Positions 1 through 8,946 of a DNA stretch of 64,000 bases are shown here, one piece after another. The position numbers were made by a program, and so were the translations under genes. Position 1 is the first letter of the stretch, and each line of letters starts with the position of its first letter. The notes beneath the pieces were generated by a model that was not told the origin of the DNA, did not search any database, and worked only from the letters and a program-made list of their open reading frames with translations. Origin of the DNA: SZUA-430 sp964547645 (GTDB lineage Bacteria > Pseudomonadota > Alphaproteobacteria > Micropepsales > Micropepsaceae). Where the stretch lies: assembly GCA_964547645.1 (NCBI GenBank), contig CAZJOM010000014.1, forward strand, positions 1 to 64,000, given 5' to 3'.

Positions 1-152
1 TCGTCCAGATAGACGACGTCGGCTTGGCGCAGGATGTCGAGCTTTTCGCGGGTGATCTCGCCGGGGATACGGATCGCAAGGCCCGGCCCTGGGAACGGAT
101 GCCGCCCGACGAACGACGCGGGCAGGCCGAGCTCCCGCCCGAGCGCGCGCAC
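1..152 (-). pseudogene. guaA: GMP synthase (GuaA) C-terminal fragment, runs off the window
   Basis: Read on the minus strand, this segment encodes V-R-A-L-G-R-E-L-G-L-P, then GRHPFPGPGLAIR and REKLDILRQADVVYLDE. These are hallmark stretches of the C-terminal synthetase/dimerisation region of glutamine-hydrolysing GMP synthase, which makes GMP from XMP in purine synthesis. Similarity stops abruptly near position 152: the codons before it (L-R-I-G-Q) do not fit the expected F-K-D-E of the family. The 5' part of the gene is therefore missing here, and the 3' end lies outside the window. guaA is a recognised integration target of genomic islands, so this may be an element boundary. Whether an intact guaA exists elsewhere cannot be seen. 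Confidence 0.75.
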
Positions 153-183
153 TTGGCCAATTCTCAGCGAACCGCGGATGACG

Positions 184-780
184 TCATGGTCCAGCGTTGG
201 AATCGTTGCGGTTGGCGCTCAGCGATGGAGTCGAGATTGCACCGCCCTGCAGCGCACCAGCTAATAGCCTGTTCGCGTCGTCGGACCACGAGGTCTTTGC
301 CGTTGCCCACCATTCCTGAGCGCCGGCGGATCCGAACTGCGATCGGACCATCTCTGCCACGGCAGGCTTCCATTCTGGTCTCCAACTTTCAGCCATCTGA
401 TTGAAAACGTAAATGCTCTCCAGACTCTTTGATAAGAGAGCGCCGTACCTTTCACGGTCCTCATCAGAAAGCCCTCCCAGCCCTTTGCCGCCACGAATTA
501 CGAGATTCGCGAGATCGGCGTTCGTCGCAATCAGTGTCTGAAATTCCTGAAAGCTCGCAGAATAAGCAGCGTACTGCGTTTCCTGAGCGGCCGTTCGACT
601 AGATCTGAATTGCATGTAGGCGTACCAGACACCGAGCACAACAAGTGATTGACTACTGAAGTACACTAGCTCCATCCAGGAGCGCACTTCGTCAGTGATG
701 CCCGCCTTCACATACGCTGACGCTAAGAAGGGCGCCACGATGATCAGCGTTGCCATGGCACCGGTGATGATCTCTCTCAT
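184..780 (-). CDS. hypothetical protein with two N-terminal membrane segments
   Basis: This 198-residue protein is not recognised. Two hydrophobic segments near the N-terminus (about residues 8-25 and 42-58) are followed by a soluble, mostly helical, charged region of about 130 residues containing a W-R-P-E-W-K-P motif. The layout suggests a small inner-membrane protein with a cytoplasmic tail. It lies directly against the truncated guaA fragment, its stop being about 30 bases from the break, so it may be the terminal gene of the element. Base composition looks slightly less GC-rich than in the transfer genes. No function is proposed. Confidence 0.55.
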   Translation of the reverse strand: MREIITGAMATLIIVAPFLASAYVKAGITDEVRSWMELVYFSSQSLVVLGVWYAYMQFRSSRTAAQETQYAAYSASFQEFQTLIATNADLANLVIRGGKGLGGLSDEDRERYGALLSKSLESIYVFNQMAESWRPEWKPAVAEMVRSQFGSAGAQEWWATAKTSWSDDANRLLAGALQGGAISTPSLSANRNDSNAGP

Positions 781-1489
<709 letters not shown>

Positions 1490-1645
1490 ATGCATGCTGA
1501 CACGACGACAATCGCGGGCATCGAGATACCGTCACCCGATCCGGTGTTTCTGTCGATCGTGGCCGTCCATGTCGTGTTCGGTCTTGTAGGCGTTGTCGCC
1601 GGCGCAACCGCGATGTTGAGCCTGAAGCAGCCAGGCACCCAGGAT
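1490..1645 (+). pseudogene. 5' remnant of a small multi-pass membrane protein (DUF2306-like)
   Basis: The frame begins MHADTTTIAGIEIPSPDPVF and continues with a hydrophobic helix rich in V, G and A that ends near L-S-L-K. This resembles the start and first membrane span of small four-helix bacterial membrane proteins of the DUF2306-like kind. After about 50 residues the resemblance is lost and the frame runs into the end of the convergent multicopper oxidase gene. It is read as a truncated gene. The assignment rests on the look of one helix and the D-P-V-F motif, so it is tentative. Confidence 0.35.
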
Positions 1646-1682
1646 CGGAAGCGCACCCCTCGGGCGATCTCGAAAGCCGACC

Positions 1683-3173
1683 TCAGATTGTCACGAATTG
1701 TCCCATCATGCCGTTGTCCTCATGTTCGAGGATGTGGCAGTGGTACATGAACGGCGTCTTGGCCGCCGGTTGGGCGAAACGCACCAAAAGTTCGACCGAC
1801 TCTTGCACCAGTACCGTATCCCTGATGCCGGCGTCGCGTGTCAACGGTTTGCCCCCATTGCGGCTGAGCACGTCAAACTGCACGCCGTGAATGTGAAACG
1901 GATGTGACATCATCTCCCCCGTGACCTCCCAGATTTCGGTATCTCCGAGCGGCACGCGCTCGTCGATGCGGTCCATTTCGAAGGGGCGGCCGTTGATGCG
2001 CATGTCACCGCCCGAACCCATGCGTCCTCCCATCATACCGCCCATCCCCATGCCCATGTTCAGAACAAATTGGCGTCGTCTGGTGGCTTGAGAGGCATCC
2101 ATACGCTTGCGAGCGATGAGGCGACCAGGAACCGCGCCAGGTTTTCGGTCGCTGGCAGCAGGTTCGAATCGAAGCACAACCTCACTACCCGCACCGAAAA
2201 TCTCTGTTGCGAAATTTCGCCCCCGCCCCATTGGGCCCATCATCATCGGAAAATTGGTGTCGGGAGCGGTTTCAAGCGCAACGGCTCGACCATCCGAAAA
2301 ATCGACGAGGATTTCGGCGCGCTCTCCTGGCGCGAGGGTCAGCGAACGCACCTCGACTGGCTCTTCGAGAAGGCCGCCCTCAGTGGCGATCCAATGAAAG
2401 GTTCGCCGGTCGTCAAACGACAGGTCGAAGATTCTTGCGTTGGACCCGTTCACAAACCGCAGCCGCAGCAATCGCCCCGGGACGCGTGCGACGGCGTTCG
2501 GTGTTCCATTGACCAACGTGGTATTGCCACGCCTTCCCTGCATGATCGTCATCATCCCCGACGGAAGGACCAACCAACCATCCTCGAACTGGCGGTCCTG
2601 GAGCACGAGGGGGAGATCATCCACGCCGTATTCCGAGGGAAGGCCCAATGCCTGCTCCTTGTCGTCGGTGACGAGGAGTAAACCCGCCAATCCGGCGTAG
2701 ACCTGTTCCCCAGTCCGCCCGTGGACATGCGGATGATAAAAGAGCGTTGCGGCGGGCTGACGAATGGGCAGTGTCGGACGCCAAGTGGCGCCGGGCTGGA
2801 TGATCTGATGGGGGCCGCCGTCAAGTTCCGCCGGAATGAGGAGACCGTGCCAGTGGACGGTTGTGTCGTCCTCGAGTGTGTTGGTGACAGCGATTTCTAC
2901 GTCGTCGCCGCGGTGGACCCGAAGCGTGGGCCCTAGGTGACTGCCGTTGTAGCCCAGCGTCCGGCTCGCACGTCCTGGGAAGAACTCGGTGTTGCCGGTT
3001 TGTACTTGGAGAGATATCGCGTTTCCCTGTCGGCGTGCGTCGATGAGGTCGGGGATTCGCAACGGCTGTGGCTCGGCGGCCGGTCCTATGGCCTCCCAAA
3101 GAGGGCGAGCAATAAGGGCGCCAGCGCCAACTACGACGGCGCCGGCAAGAAGCGATCGGCGACTGAGTTTCAT
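1683..3173 (-). CDS. multicopper oxidase, CueO/CopA-like, Tat-exported
   Basis: A 496-residue laccase-type oxidase that probably oxidises Cu(I) or other metals in the periplasm with reduction of oxygen to water. The N-terminus carries a twin-arginine signal (S-R-R-S-L-L plus a hydrophobic stretch to about residue 21). All copper motifs are present: HWHG (about 107-110), HPHVHG (147-152), HPFHIHG and, near the end, HCHILEHEDNGMM, whose His-Cys-His and Met serve the type 1 site. A Met/Gly-rich stretch (M-G-M-G-M-G-G-M-M) before the last domain resembles the Met-rich copper-binding inserts of CueO. It is the last gene of the minus-strand sulfur/metal operon, 66 bases after the cysteine desulfurase. 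The exact metal substrate cannot be told from sequence. Confidence 0.9.
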   Translation of the reverse strand: MKLSRRSLLAGAVVVGAGALIARPLWEAIGPAAEPQPLRIPDLIDARRQGNAISLQVQTGNTEFFPGRASRTLGYNGSHLGPTLRVHRGDDVEIAVTNTLEDDTTVHWHGLLIPAELDGGPHQIIQPGATWRPTLPIRQPAATLFYHPHVHGRTGEQVYAGLAGLLLVTDDKEQALGLPSEYGVDDLPLVLQDRQFEDGWLVLPSGMMTIMQGRRGNTTLVNGTPNAVARVPGRLLRLRFVNGSNARIFDLSFDDRRTFHWIATEGGLLEEPVEVRSLTLAPGERAEILVDFSDGRAVALETAPDTNFPMMMGPMGRGRNFATEIFGAGSEVVLRFEPAASDRKPGAVPGRLIARKRMDASQATRRRQFVLNMGMGMGGMMGGRMGSGGDMRINGRPFEMDRIDERVPLGDTEIWEVTGEMMSHPFHIHGVQFDVLSRNGGKPLTRDAGIRDTVLVQESVELLVRFAQPAAKTPFMYHCHILEHEDNGMMGQFVTI

Positions 3174-3239
3174 CGCGATGCCCGATAGTGGAACGCCGCA
3201 TCGGGCTCGTAAAATTCAGGTCGGCATCGCCTTTGAGTT

Positions 3240-4364
3240 TCATGCATCTTGGATCACCCAAGTCAGACGCTCGACGACGTCCTCGATCTCTTTCGCCGTC
3301 GTGGATCGACCCAAGCTGAAGCGCACGGCGCCCACACCCACTTCCGCCGGGACGCCCATCGCGGCCAAGACCGGTGACAGCTCGATACGGCCGGCGTGAC
3401 AGGCAGAGCCCGTCGAGGCGGCCACATCATCCATACGCGCGAGGATGTCCGCGCCTATCTGTCCCACGAACGACACGTTGAGCGTGTTCGGCAGGCGGTA
3501 GTCCGGGTGGCCGTTGAGCACAACGCGGTCTCCGAAGCGCTCGCGCAGCGCATCCCAAAGACCGTCCCGCAGACTCTTCACCCTTTCCATGCCTGTCAGG
3601 TCGGCGGCCAAGATGCAGGCTTCACCGAGCGCTGCCGCCAGAATAGCGCTCTCTGTGCCCGCGCGACGGCCGCCTTCGTGACCGGCGCCGTGGATCAGCG
3701 GCTCCAAAGCGATACCGTTGCGAACGTAAAGCGCGCCGACGCCCTTCGGCGCATAAAGTTTGTGGCCGGCGATTGTAAGAAGGTCCACACCCAGATCATC
3801 AACGCGCGTCGGGATCTTACCGACCGATTGGGCCGCGTCGGTGTGGAACGGGATGCCATGCGACCGAGCAACAACAGCACATTCCGCAATCGGCTGGATC
3901 GTTCCAACTTCGTTGTTGGCATGCATGACGCTGATCAGGATGGTGTCGGCGGTGATAGCGCGGCGAATATCGTCGGGATTCACCCGCCCTACGCCGTCCA
4001 CCGGCAACCAAGTGACCGCAGCGCCCAAGCGCTCCAGGAAACGGCAAGGCGAAACGATAGCCGGATGTTCGACCTGTGTGGTGATGATGTGCCGGTGCGC
4101 GCGTTTGCTCGCGAAGAATGTGCCCTTGAGCGCGAAGTTGTTGGACTCGCTACCACCGCTGGTGAACACCACCTCTTCCGGCGCACAGCCAAGCAGGTCG
4201 GCCACTTGGCTACGAGCCTTGTCCACCATCTCACGCGCGGGGACGCCGGCCCAATGCGGGCTCGACGGATTGCCGAACGCGTGGGCGATCGCGGTGCGCA
4301 TGACCGCGGCGACTTCGGGTGCGATCGGCGTGCTGGCGTTATAGTCGAGATAGACGCGCCGCAT
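3240..4364 (-). CDS. cysteine desulfurase (NifS/IscS family)
   Basis: A 374-residue PLP enzyme that takes sulfur from cysteine as a protein persulfide. Visible features are the N-terminal Y-L-D-Y-N-A-S-T-P, the cofactor-contact G-G-S-E-S-N-N, the PLP lysine in AGHKLYAPKG (about Lys202), the G-R-R-A-G-T-E-S segment and the sulfur-accepting Cys322 in G-S-A-C-H-A-G. It begins 3 bases after the DsrE gene, so the two are probably translated together and the persulfide may be passed to DsrE. There is no iscU/sufE-like scaffold nearby, which argues for sulfur trafficking or detoxification rather than housekeeping Fe-S assembly. Confidence 0.92.
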   Translation of the reverse strand: MRRVYLDYNASTPIAPEVAAVMRTAIAHAFGNPSSPHWAGVPAREMVDKARSQVADLLGCAPEEVVFTSGGSESNNFALKGTFFASKRAHRHIITTQVEHPAIVSPCRFLERLGAAVTWLPVDGVGRVNPDDIRRAITADTILISVMHANNEVGTIQPIAECAVVARSHGIPFHTDAAQSVGKIPTRVDDLGVDLLTIAGHKLYAPKGVGALYVRNGIALEPLIHGAGHEGGRRAGTESAILAAALGEACILAADLTGMERVKSLRDGLWDALRERFGDRVVLNGHPDYRLPNTLNVSFVGQIGADILARMDDVAASTGSACHAGRIELSPVLAAMGVPAEVGVGAVRFSLGRSTTAKEIEDVVERLTWVIQDA

Positions 4365-4367
4365 CGC

Positions 4368-4721
4368 TCAAAAGACCAGCACTTTGTCGGCACCCAGCGT
4401 CGCGGATGCCAGCTCGTCCATCGCGCTCCGACGCACACCGTCCATCAGGTCCGCTTCGGTCATGCCGCGCGCGTCCATGCAGGTACCGCAGAGCAGAACG
4501 CTGCCCTTGCCAACCACCACGCGCTTCAGCATGCGTTCCGTGTTGTAGTAGCCCTCCGGCGTCTTTTGTCCCTTTTTCGCGGCCACGACGGAATCCGCCA
4601 TCAGGAAGACAGTGACTTGCGCCTCCGGGTCGTTCTTCAGCAGCGCATGGGCAAGACGAAGCGCATTGTAGCAACGCTCGGTCCCGTAGGGCGGATCGTT
4701 GAGGATCATCAGCGTTTTCAT
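4368..4721 (-). CDS. DsrE/DsrF-like sulfur relay protein
   Basis: A 117-residue cytoplasmic protein of the DsrE fold. It starts with an alternating hydrophobic strand (M-K-T-L-M-I-L-N-D-P-P-Y-G) and carries the pair of cysteines C-G-T-C-M-D-A-R-G about 80 residues in, the expected place of the persulfide-carrying Cys in the family. Such proteins pass sulfane sulfur between rhodaneses, desulfurases and oxidation enzymes. Here it sits directly before a cysteine desulfurase and in one operon with a rhodanese-containing regulator and a persulfide-dioxygenase-like enzyme, which supports a sulfur-carrier role. Confidence 0.85.
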   Translation of the reverse strand: MKTLMILNDPPYGTERCYNALRLAHALLKNDPEAQVTVFLMADSVVAAKKGQKTPEGYYNTERMLKRVVVGKGSVLLCGTCMDARGMTEADLMDGVRRSAMDELASATLGADKVLVF

Positions 4722-4796
4722 GACTCTCTCTTTCGTCGCTTTGCGCGCCCACTACTTGCGCGATGGCCCGACGCGCTTTCCACACTCACTCTTGGA

Positions 4797-5027
4797 TCAA
4801 CTCGAGAGGTCGCGCTTCTTCTGCTCGTATTCGTCCTTTTGTATCTCGCCGCGGGCGTAGCGTTCCTGCAGAATCTCGAGCGCCGTCTTCCCGCGCGAGC
4901 CCGACTGATCGGAGAACCATTTCATCAGCGCGACAATTCCAACGATGATGAGGACCCAAAACAGGATCATAAACAGCCAGCCGAAGCCCATGCCCCAACC
5001 CATGCCCCAATCCCAACAGTTCGTCAT
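4797..5027 (-). CDS. small SHOCT-domain membrane protein
   Basis: A 76-residue protein. A Trp/Gly/Met-rich N-terminus leads into a single strong membrane helix (about residues 12-37). The cytoplasmic tail ends in A-L-E-I-L-Q-E-R-Y-A-R-G-E-I, then D-E-Y-E, which is the C-terminal short-helix (SHOCT) motif. The function of such proteins is not known; they often occur beside metal-resistance or stress genes, as here. It lies between the MFS and DsrE genes of the same minus-strand operon and a purine-rich ribosome site precedes the ATG. Confidence 0.8.
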   Translation of the reverse strand: MTNCWDWGMGWGMGFGWLFMILFWVLIIVGIVALMKWFSDQSGSRGKTALEILQERYARGEIQKDEYEQKKRDLSS

Positions 5028-5091
5028 GCCACATACCTCCTTCTGCTGCTTGTCGTGCCGCGAGACAGGTCGAACGGCGCCAGTGAAGCGG

Positions 5092-6357
5092 TCATTTTTC
5101 GGGGCGCCCTCGCAGTGTTTCGCTCATGCGGATTGCGGCGAGTGAGCCTGATGTGAATGTGAGCCCTGCAACGAGCAGAATCGCGGCGGAAAGGCCGAAG
5201 AGATCAGCCGTCACGCCGGCAAGCAGCGCGCCGATCGCGTAACCAAGGTCGCGCCAAAGCCGATAGACGCCGACTGCGGAGGCGCGCCACGCGGGTTCGG
5301 CAACATCCCCGATCGCTGCGAGCAGCGTCGGGTAGACCATCGCCGTTCCAATGCCGAGCAAAACCGCACTTGCAGCGAATACGGCAAAGCCGTGCATGAC
5401 GACGATCAAAGCTATGGCGATCGCTTGGCACCACATGCCACCGACAATGAGCCATTTTCGGCCAATCCGATCGGAGAGTGCCCCTGTAAAAAGCTGCGCT
5501 ATCCCCCATACCGCCGGATAGACGGCCGCAAGGATGCCGATTTCCTTCAAACCCATGCCAGCGGCAGCAAAGAAGAGTGGAAACAATCCCCACGCCATCC
5601 CGTCATTCAGATTGTTGACGAGCCCTGCCTGACTGATGCTCGAGAGGTTCCTGTCCGAGAGACTGGTCCGCCAAAACACCTCGCGCTGATTGGGAGGCGA
5701 TGCCAAGCCGAGCAGGCCGTTGAGCGCAGACTCGTGAGCGACGTGATGCCTGGTCTCCCGCACGAAGAGTGCCGATAGAAAGAGGCCCGCAGCTACGAAC
5801 GCCACACCCAGATAAAAGGGCTCCGGGCGAAGTCCGTATTGCGACGCAAGCCAGCCGGTCGCCAGTGCCGAGGCCCCGACGGCGAAGTAGCCGGCGAATT
5901 CGTTGAGACCCATCGCGAAGCCCCGGCTCTTCGGACCGACGAGATCGATCTTCATGATCACCGTCATCGACCACGTGAGCCCCTGGCTGACGCCAAGCAA
6001 CACATTCGCCGCCAGCACCCAGTTCCAGTTGGGCGCCCACATCAACAGAAACGGCACCGGCACCGCGACAAGCCAACCGGCGATGAGGATGTGTCTGCGG
6101 CCGAAACTGTCGGACAGCCTGCCGGCAAAATAGTTTGTCAACGCCTTGCTGATGCCGAAAACGACGATGAACGACAGCACAGCCGTGCGCGCGGCGAGGT
6201 GAAAGTCTTGTTCGGCGATCGCGGGCAGAATGCTCCGCTCCATCCCGACCATGGCGCCGACAAACGCATTGACGACAACCAGAAGCGAAAACTGCGCGAG
6301 ATTTTCGCGCAGACCAAGTCGCACCCCTCCCGATCCGACGGTTACGAGCGCACTCAT
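5092..6357 (-). CDS. MFS transporter, substrate unknown
   Basis: A 421-residue major facilitator protein with about twelve hydrophobic segments. The typical loop motif after helix 2 (G-R-L-S-D-S-F-G-R-R) and its counterpart in the second half (G-A-L-S-D-R-I-G-R-K) are both present. The ATG overlaps the stop of the upstream metallo-hydrolase by 4 bases (ATGA), so the two are translationally coupled. Its place in a sulfur/metal stress operon suggests export or import of a sulfur compound or toxic ion, but the sequence does not fix the substrate or the direction. Confidence 0.88.
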   Translation of the reverse strand: MSALVTVGSGGVRLGLRENLAQFSLLVVVNAFVGAMVGMERSILPAIAEQDFHLAARTAVLSFIVVFGISKALTNYFAGRLSDSFGRRHILIAGWLVAVPVPFLLMWAPNWNWVLAANVLLGVSQGLTWSMTVIMKIDLVGPKSRGFAMGLNEFAGYFAVGASALATGWLASQYGLRPEPFYLGVAFVAAGLFLSALFVRETRHHVAHESALNGLLGLASPPNQREVFWRTSLSDRNLSSISQAGLVNNLNDGMAWGLFPLFFAAAGMGLKEIGILAAVYPAVWGIAQLFTGALSDRIGRKWLIVGGMWCQAIAIALIVVMHGFAVFAASAVLLGIGTAMVYPTLLAAIGDVAEPAWRASAVGVYRLWRDLGYAIGALLAGVTADLFGLSAAILLVAGLTFTSGSLAAIRMSETLRGRPEK

Positions 6358-7097
6358 TGCCGCAACTCATCCTCACGGCCCTGGTTGAAGCGCATGATGC
6401 GTTCCATCTCTGCGGGCTTCGGCGGCACGTCCATCAACGCGGCGATAAAGTCGTCGCGGCTCGTCGCGAGCATGGGATTCCACCGCTTTTCGAATGCAAT
6501 CGTACTTGAGGGTTTGCCGCTCATCCCGGCGCCACAGACCGAGCCTGCGAAGTGCGCGGGACACATCTCAAGGTCGTCCGGCAACGTCAGGATCTTGGCG
6601 TGAATGCTGTCGTAGAGCTCCCCGGCGTTCTTGCGCACTTGGCCGGGAAGATCGGGACGGCCGACCGCGCCGACGAACAATGTGTCACCGGTGAGCACGA
6701 ACCACGGCTCGGGACCGCGGCGAAGATCGGTGACCACGAGGCAAATGCTCTCGGGCGTATGACCGGGCGTGTGGAGAACCTTGATGCGGGTGTTGCCAAG
6801 CTCGATCTCTTGACCGTCGCGCATCGGTTCGAACGAAAACCCTACAGCGGCGGCCTCGTGCAAACAATATGATGCGCCCGTCTTGCGCGCGAGCTCGCGC
6901 CCGCCGGACCGATGGTCCGCGTGCACGTGCGTATCTATGACATGGGTTATGCTCATGCCCTTCGACGACGCGAACGCGATGTAAGCGTCAGTGTCGCGCT
7001 CATGCGCATCGACCACGGCGCACTTGCCGAGGGTCGCGCAGCCAAACAGATACGCCGCGCAACCCGTCTCAAAATAATAGTACGGTTTCAAGATCAT
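6354..7097 (-). CDS. MBL-fold hydrolase, persulfide dioxygenase (ETHE1)-like
   Basis: A 247-residue metallo-beta-lactamase-fold protein. The metal motif T-H-V-H-A-D-H (about residues 56-62), the later H-T-P-G-H-T-P-E-S, T-G-D-T-L-F and C-P-A-H-F-A-G motifs follow the pattern of ETHE1-type sulfur dioxygenases, which oxidise glutathione persulfide to sulfite. A glyoxalase II relative is possible, but the neighbours (rhodanese-type regulator, DsrE, desulfurase) favour the sulfur enzyme. It overlaps both flanking genes by 4 bases. Confidence 0.8.
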   Translation of the reverse strand: MILKPYYYFETGCAAYLFGCATLGKCAVVDAHERDTDAYIAFASSKGMSITHVIDTHVHADHRSGGRELARKTGASYCLHEAAAVGFSFEPMRDGQEIELGNTRIKVLHTPGHTPESICLVVTDLRRGPEPWFVLTGDTLFVGAVGRPDLPGQVRKNAGELYDSIHAKILTLPDDLEMCPAHFAGSVCGAGMSGKPSSTIAFEKRWNPMLATSRDDFIAALMDVPPKPAEMERIMRFNQGREDELRQ

Positions 7098-7780
7098 GGG
7101 AGATCCTCATCGGTTCGAGTTGCAACGCGAAAGCCGCGCGCTTTCCACTCGACAACGCCCTCTTCCATGCGATGGGCGCGAAACCCTTTCTTGCGCAGCA
7201 CCTCGACGGCGTCGATCGCCATCACGCAGTACGGTCCGCGGCAATAGGCGACGATCTCTCGGTTCCGTGGCAACTCCGCCAAGCGCTTCTTTAGCTCCGA
7301 TAGCGGAACGGAAATCGCCCCCGGGATGTGGCCGGCGCGGTATTCCTCGGCCGGGCGTACGTCGAGAACAGCGACCGTACCGGAGCGCACGCGCCGGATC
7401 AGATCTTCGCCATCGACTGCCTCAAGCGCGCCGCGCTCCTCAAGAAACAATCGAGTGATCTGACTTATTTCAGCCAGGCGCGACCGGGCGAGCTGTCGTA
7501 CTTCGTGCAAAAACGGGGAAACGTCGTCGTCCACGAGCGCGTATTGCACATGGATCCCCTGCTTCACTGATTCGACCAGCCGTGCAGTCCTGAGGACCTG
7601 CAAGTGCTGCGATGCGTTGGCAAGACTGATGGCGGCTTCACCCGCGAGCGCTTCGACGGTGCGCGGACCTTGGCTCAACAGATCAAGCAGCTCGAGTCGC
7701 TTTGGGGAAGCCAGCGCTTTCCCGATGCGGGCGAACTGCTCGTAAATGGAGTCTTTGAACTGGCGCTTGGCCGCATTCAT
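7094..7780 (-). CDS. ArsR-family repressor fused to a rhodanese domain
   Basis: A 228-residue regulator. Residues about 10-105 form an ArsR-type winged helix (S-P-K-R-L-E-L-L-D-L-L, then A-N-A-S-Q-H-L-Q-V-L). Residues about 120-220 form a rhodanese domain (V-L-D-V-R-P-A-E-E-Y, A-G-H-I-P-G-A, active-site loop C-R-G-P-Y-C). The protein has only two cysteines, both in or next to the rhodanese loop, and none in the DNA-binding domain. Sensing is therefore probably by persulfidation at the rhodanese cysteines rather than by the metal site of classical ArsR (inference). It is the first gene of the operon and an inverted repeat lies just before its start, consistent with autoregulation. Confidence 0.9.
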   Translation of the reverse strand: MNAAKRQFKDSIYEQFARIGKALASPKRLELLDLLSQGPRTVEALAGEAAISLANASQHLQVLRTARLVESVKQGIHVQYALVDDDVSPFLHEVRQLARSRLAEISQITRLFLEERGALEAVDGEDLIRRVRSGTVAVLDVRPAEEYRAGHIPGAISVPLSELKKRLAELPRNREIVAYCRGPYCVMAIDAVEVLRKKGFRAHRMEEGVVEWKARGFRVATRTDEDLP

Positions 7781-7788
7781 GATTCAGC

Positions 7789-7808
7789 ACTCAATTATTC
7801 GCTTGAGT
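7789..7808 (-). promoter_or_regulatory. candidate operator of the ArsR-rhodanese operon
   Basis: A perfect inverted repeat, ACTCAA-N8-TTGAGT, lies 9 bases before the ATG of the ArsR-rhodanese gene in an AT-richer patch. ArsR-family repressors typically bind AT-rich dyads of this size overlapping their own promoter. The neighbouring TACTTGAT adds a second imperfect half-site. The functional reading is inference. Confidence 0.5.
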
Positions 7809-8035
7809 ACTTGATTACCCTACGCTATGTCAAGCTGCTCGCCCCAGGGGTCACCCGCAATGCAAGGCGACCTCGCAAATGCCAAAATGTTCCTTCGCCT
7901 ACGATGCAAGATCGTACCGAACGATTCCCCTCACATTGATCCAGCTCAATACGTCCTGGGGTTGACGATGTATTTGATTCCGCCTTCTGCGCCTGCCGCG
8001 GCAGTCCAAGTCTTCAAAACGGAGGAAATGCACTC

Positions 8036-8794
8036 GTGAAACATGTTCTCGTCGCCGCGCTTGTCCTGGGCTTGGCCGCATGCGCATCAGCGCAGTCTGC
8101 AAGACCGCTTCATTCCGAAACGACCGACAAGGCCTCCACTGTCGCGAAGCCGGATGGCGGCGCGGCCATGGGAATGGCACACGACACGGAAGGCGCCCTC
8201 GCTTCTCTCGAGACCGAACTCAAGATCACTGCGAAGCAAGCGAAGGTCTGGCGAACCTTCGCGGCCGCGTATCGCGCCTTCGCCGCGTCAAAGCCGCATA
8301 TGCCGATGAAAAAGTCCGGCATGAAGTGTTGCAGCATGATGAATGAAGACGAACACGCCGGCTCTGGTGCTGAGGATCTGGACGAGCACGCGAGCACGGA
8401 CACGGGTCGAGACGAGCACGCCGCCTCAAGTGCCAAGGATCAAAACCAGCGCACGAGCGCGGACATCAAGGGTCGAGACGAGCTCGCCGCCTTAAGTGCC
8501 AAGGATCAAAACCAGCACGCGGGTTCGGACATCAAGGGTCGGGACGAACACGCCTCCTCGGGTGCCGAGGATGGCGACGAACATGCCAGCTCGGATTCCG
8601 AAGGTCGAGACGAGCACGCGGGCTCGATCGTGAACCGAACGGAGATGCATATGAAGATGATGCAATCCAGGCTCAAGGCGTTGCGGAAACTGAACGCGGC
8701 GCTGAAACCGCTCTACGCGTCGTTGACAAAACAGCAGAGGGAGACGGCCGACCAAATGCTCCCGAAGCTCATGAAGATGGGTCACATGATGTAG
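8036..8794 (+). CDS. Spy/CpxP-like lipoprotein with an acidic His-containing tandem-repeat insert
   Basis: A 252-residue envelope protein. The start is the GTG at 8036, chosen because GGAGGAAA lies 7-8 bases upstream. The signal peptide ends in a lipobox (L-A-A-C, Cys16). The flanks are Spy/LTXXQ-like: L-K-I-T-A-K-Q-A-K-V-W near residue 63 and L-T-K-Q-Q-R-E-T-A-D-Q near 230. Residues about 105-196 are an insert of repeats starting D-E-H-A, preceded by a metal-ligand-rich stretch (M-K-K-S-G-M-K-C-C-S-M-M). Spy-type proteins are periplasmic chaperones induced by envelope or metal stress; here the insert may bind metal ions. It is divergent from the sulfur/metal operon. Confidence 0.8.
   Translation: MKHVLVAALVLGLAACASAQSARPLHSETTDKASTVAKPDGGAAMGMAHDTEGALASLETELKITAKQAKVWRTFAAAYRAFAASKPHMPMKKSGMKCCSMMNEDEHAGSGAEDLDEHASTDTGRDEHAASSAKDQNQRTSADIKGRDELAALSAKDQNQHAGSDIKGRDEHASSGAEDGDEHASSDSEGRDEHAGSIVNRTEMHMKMMQSRLKALRKLNAALKPLYASLTKQQRETADQMLPKLMKMGHMM
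8348..8626 (+). repeat. in-gene tandem repeats, about 33-bp half-units in a 66-bp period
   Basis: Within the Spy-like gene, about eight half-units of 30-33 bases follow one another, most beginning GACGA(A/G)CAC and encoding D-E-H-A followed by S/A-rich and acidic residues. Two half-units form a 22-residue period: one ends in A-K-D-Q-N or A-E-D-G and the next in I-K-G-R or S-E-G-R. Copies differ at many third positions, so the array is not newly made, but repeats of this size can still expand and contract. Confidence 0.85.
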
Positions 8795-8946
8795 GGTGCC
8801 GTGACGCCTATCGTCTTGTCGGGTACGAGCGGCCTGCGCCGCGTCTGCCCTTCGCGGATGAACATTGCGGGCACGGTGGGGAAGCGACGCGACTGCCAAT
8901 TTTCAGCAACCTTTTGCCGGGTTCTCGGCAGATCGGACGCGGTGAC

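Noticed and set aside
3396..5156. 586-codon plus-strand open frame
   Set aside because: It lies opposite the cysteine desulfurase, DsrE and SHOCT genes, has His/Arg-rich random-like sequence and no family features; an antisense shadow caused by GC-rich codons.
8348..8626. Regular repeats considered as a CRISPR array
   Set aside because: The repeats are inside an open frame, are contiguous without unique spacers and keep codon phase, so they are protein repeats.
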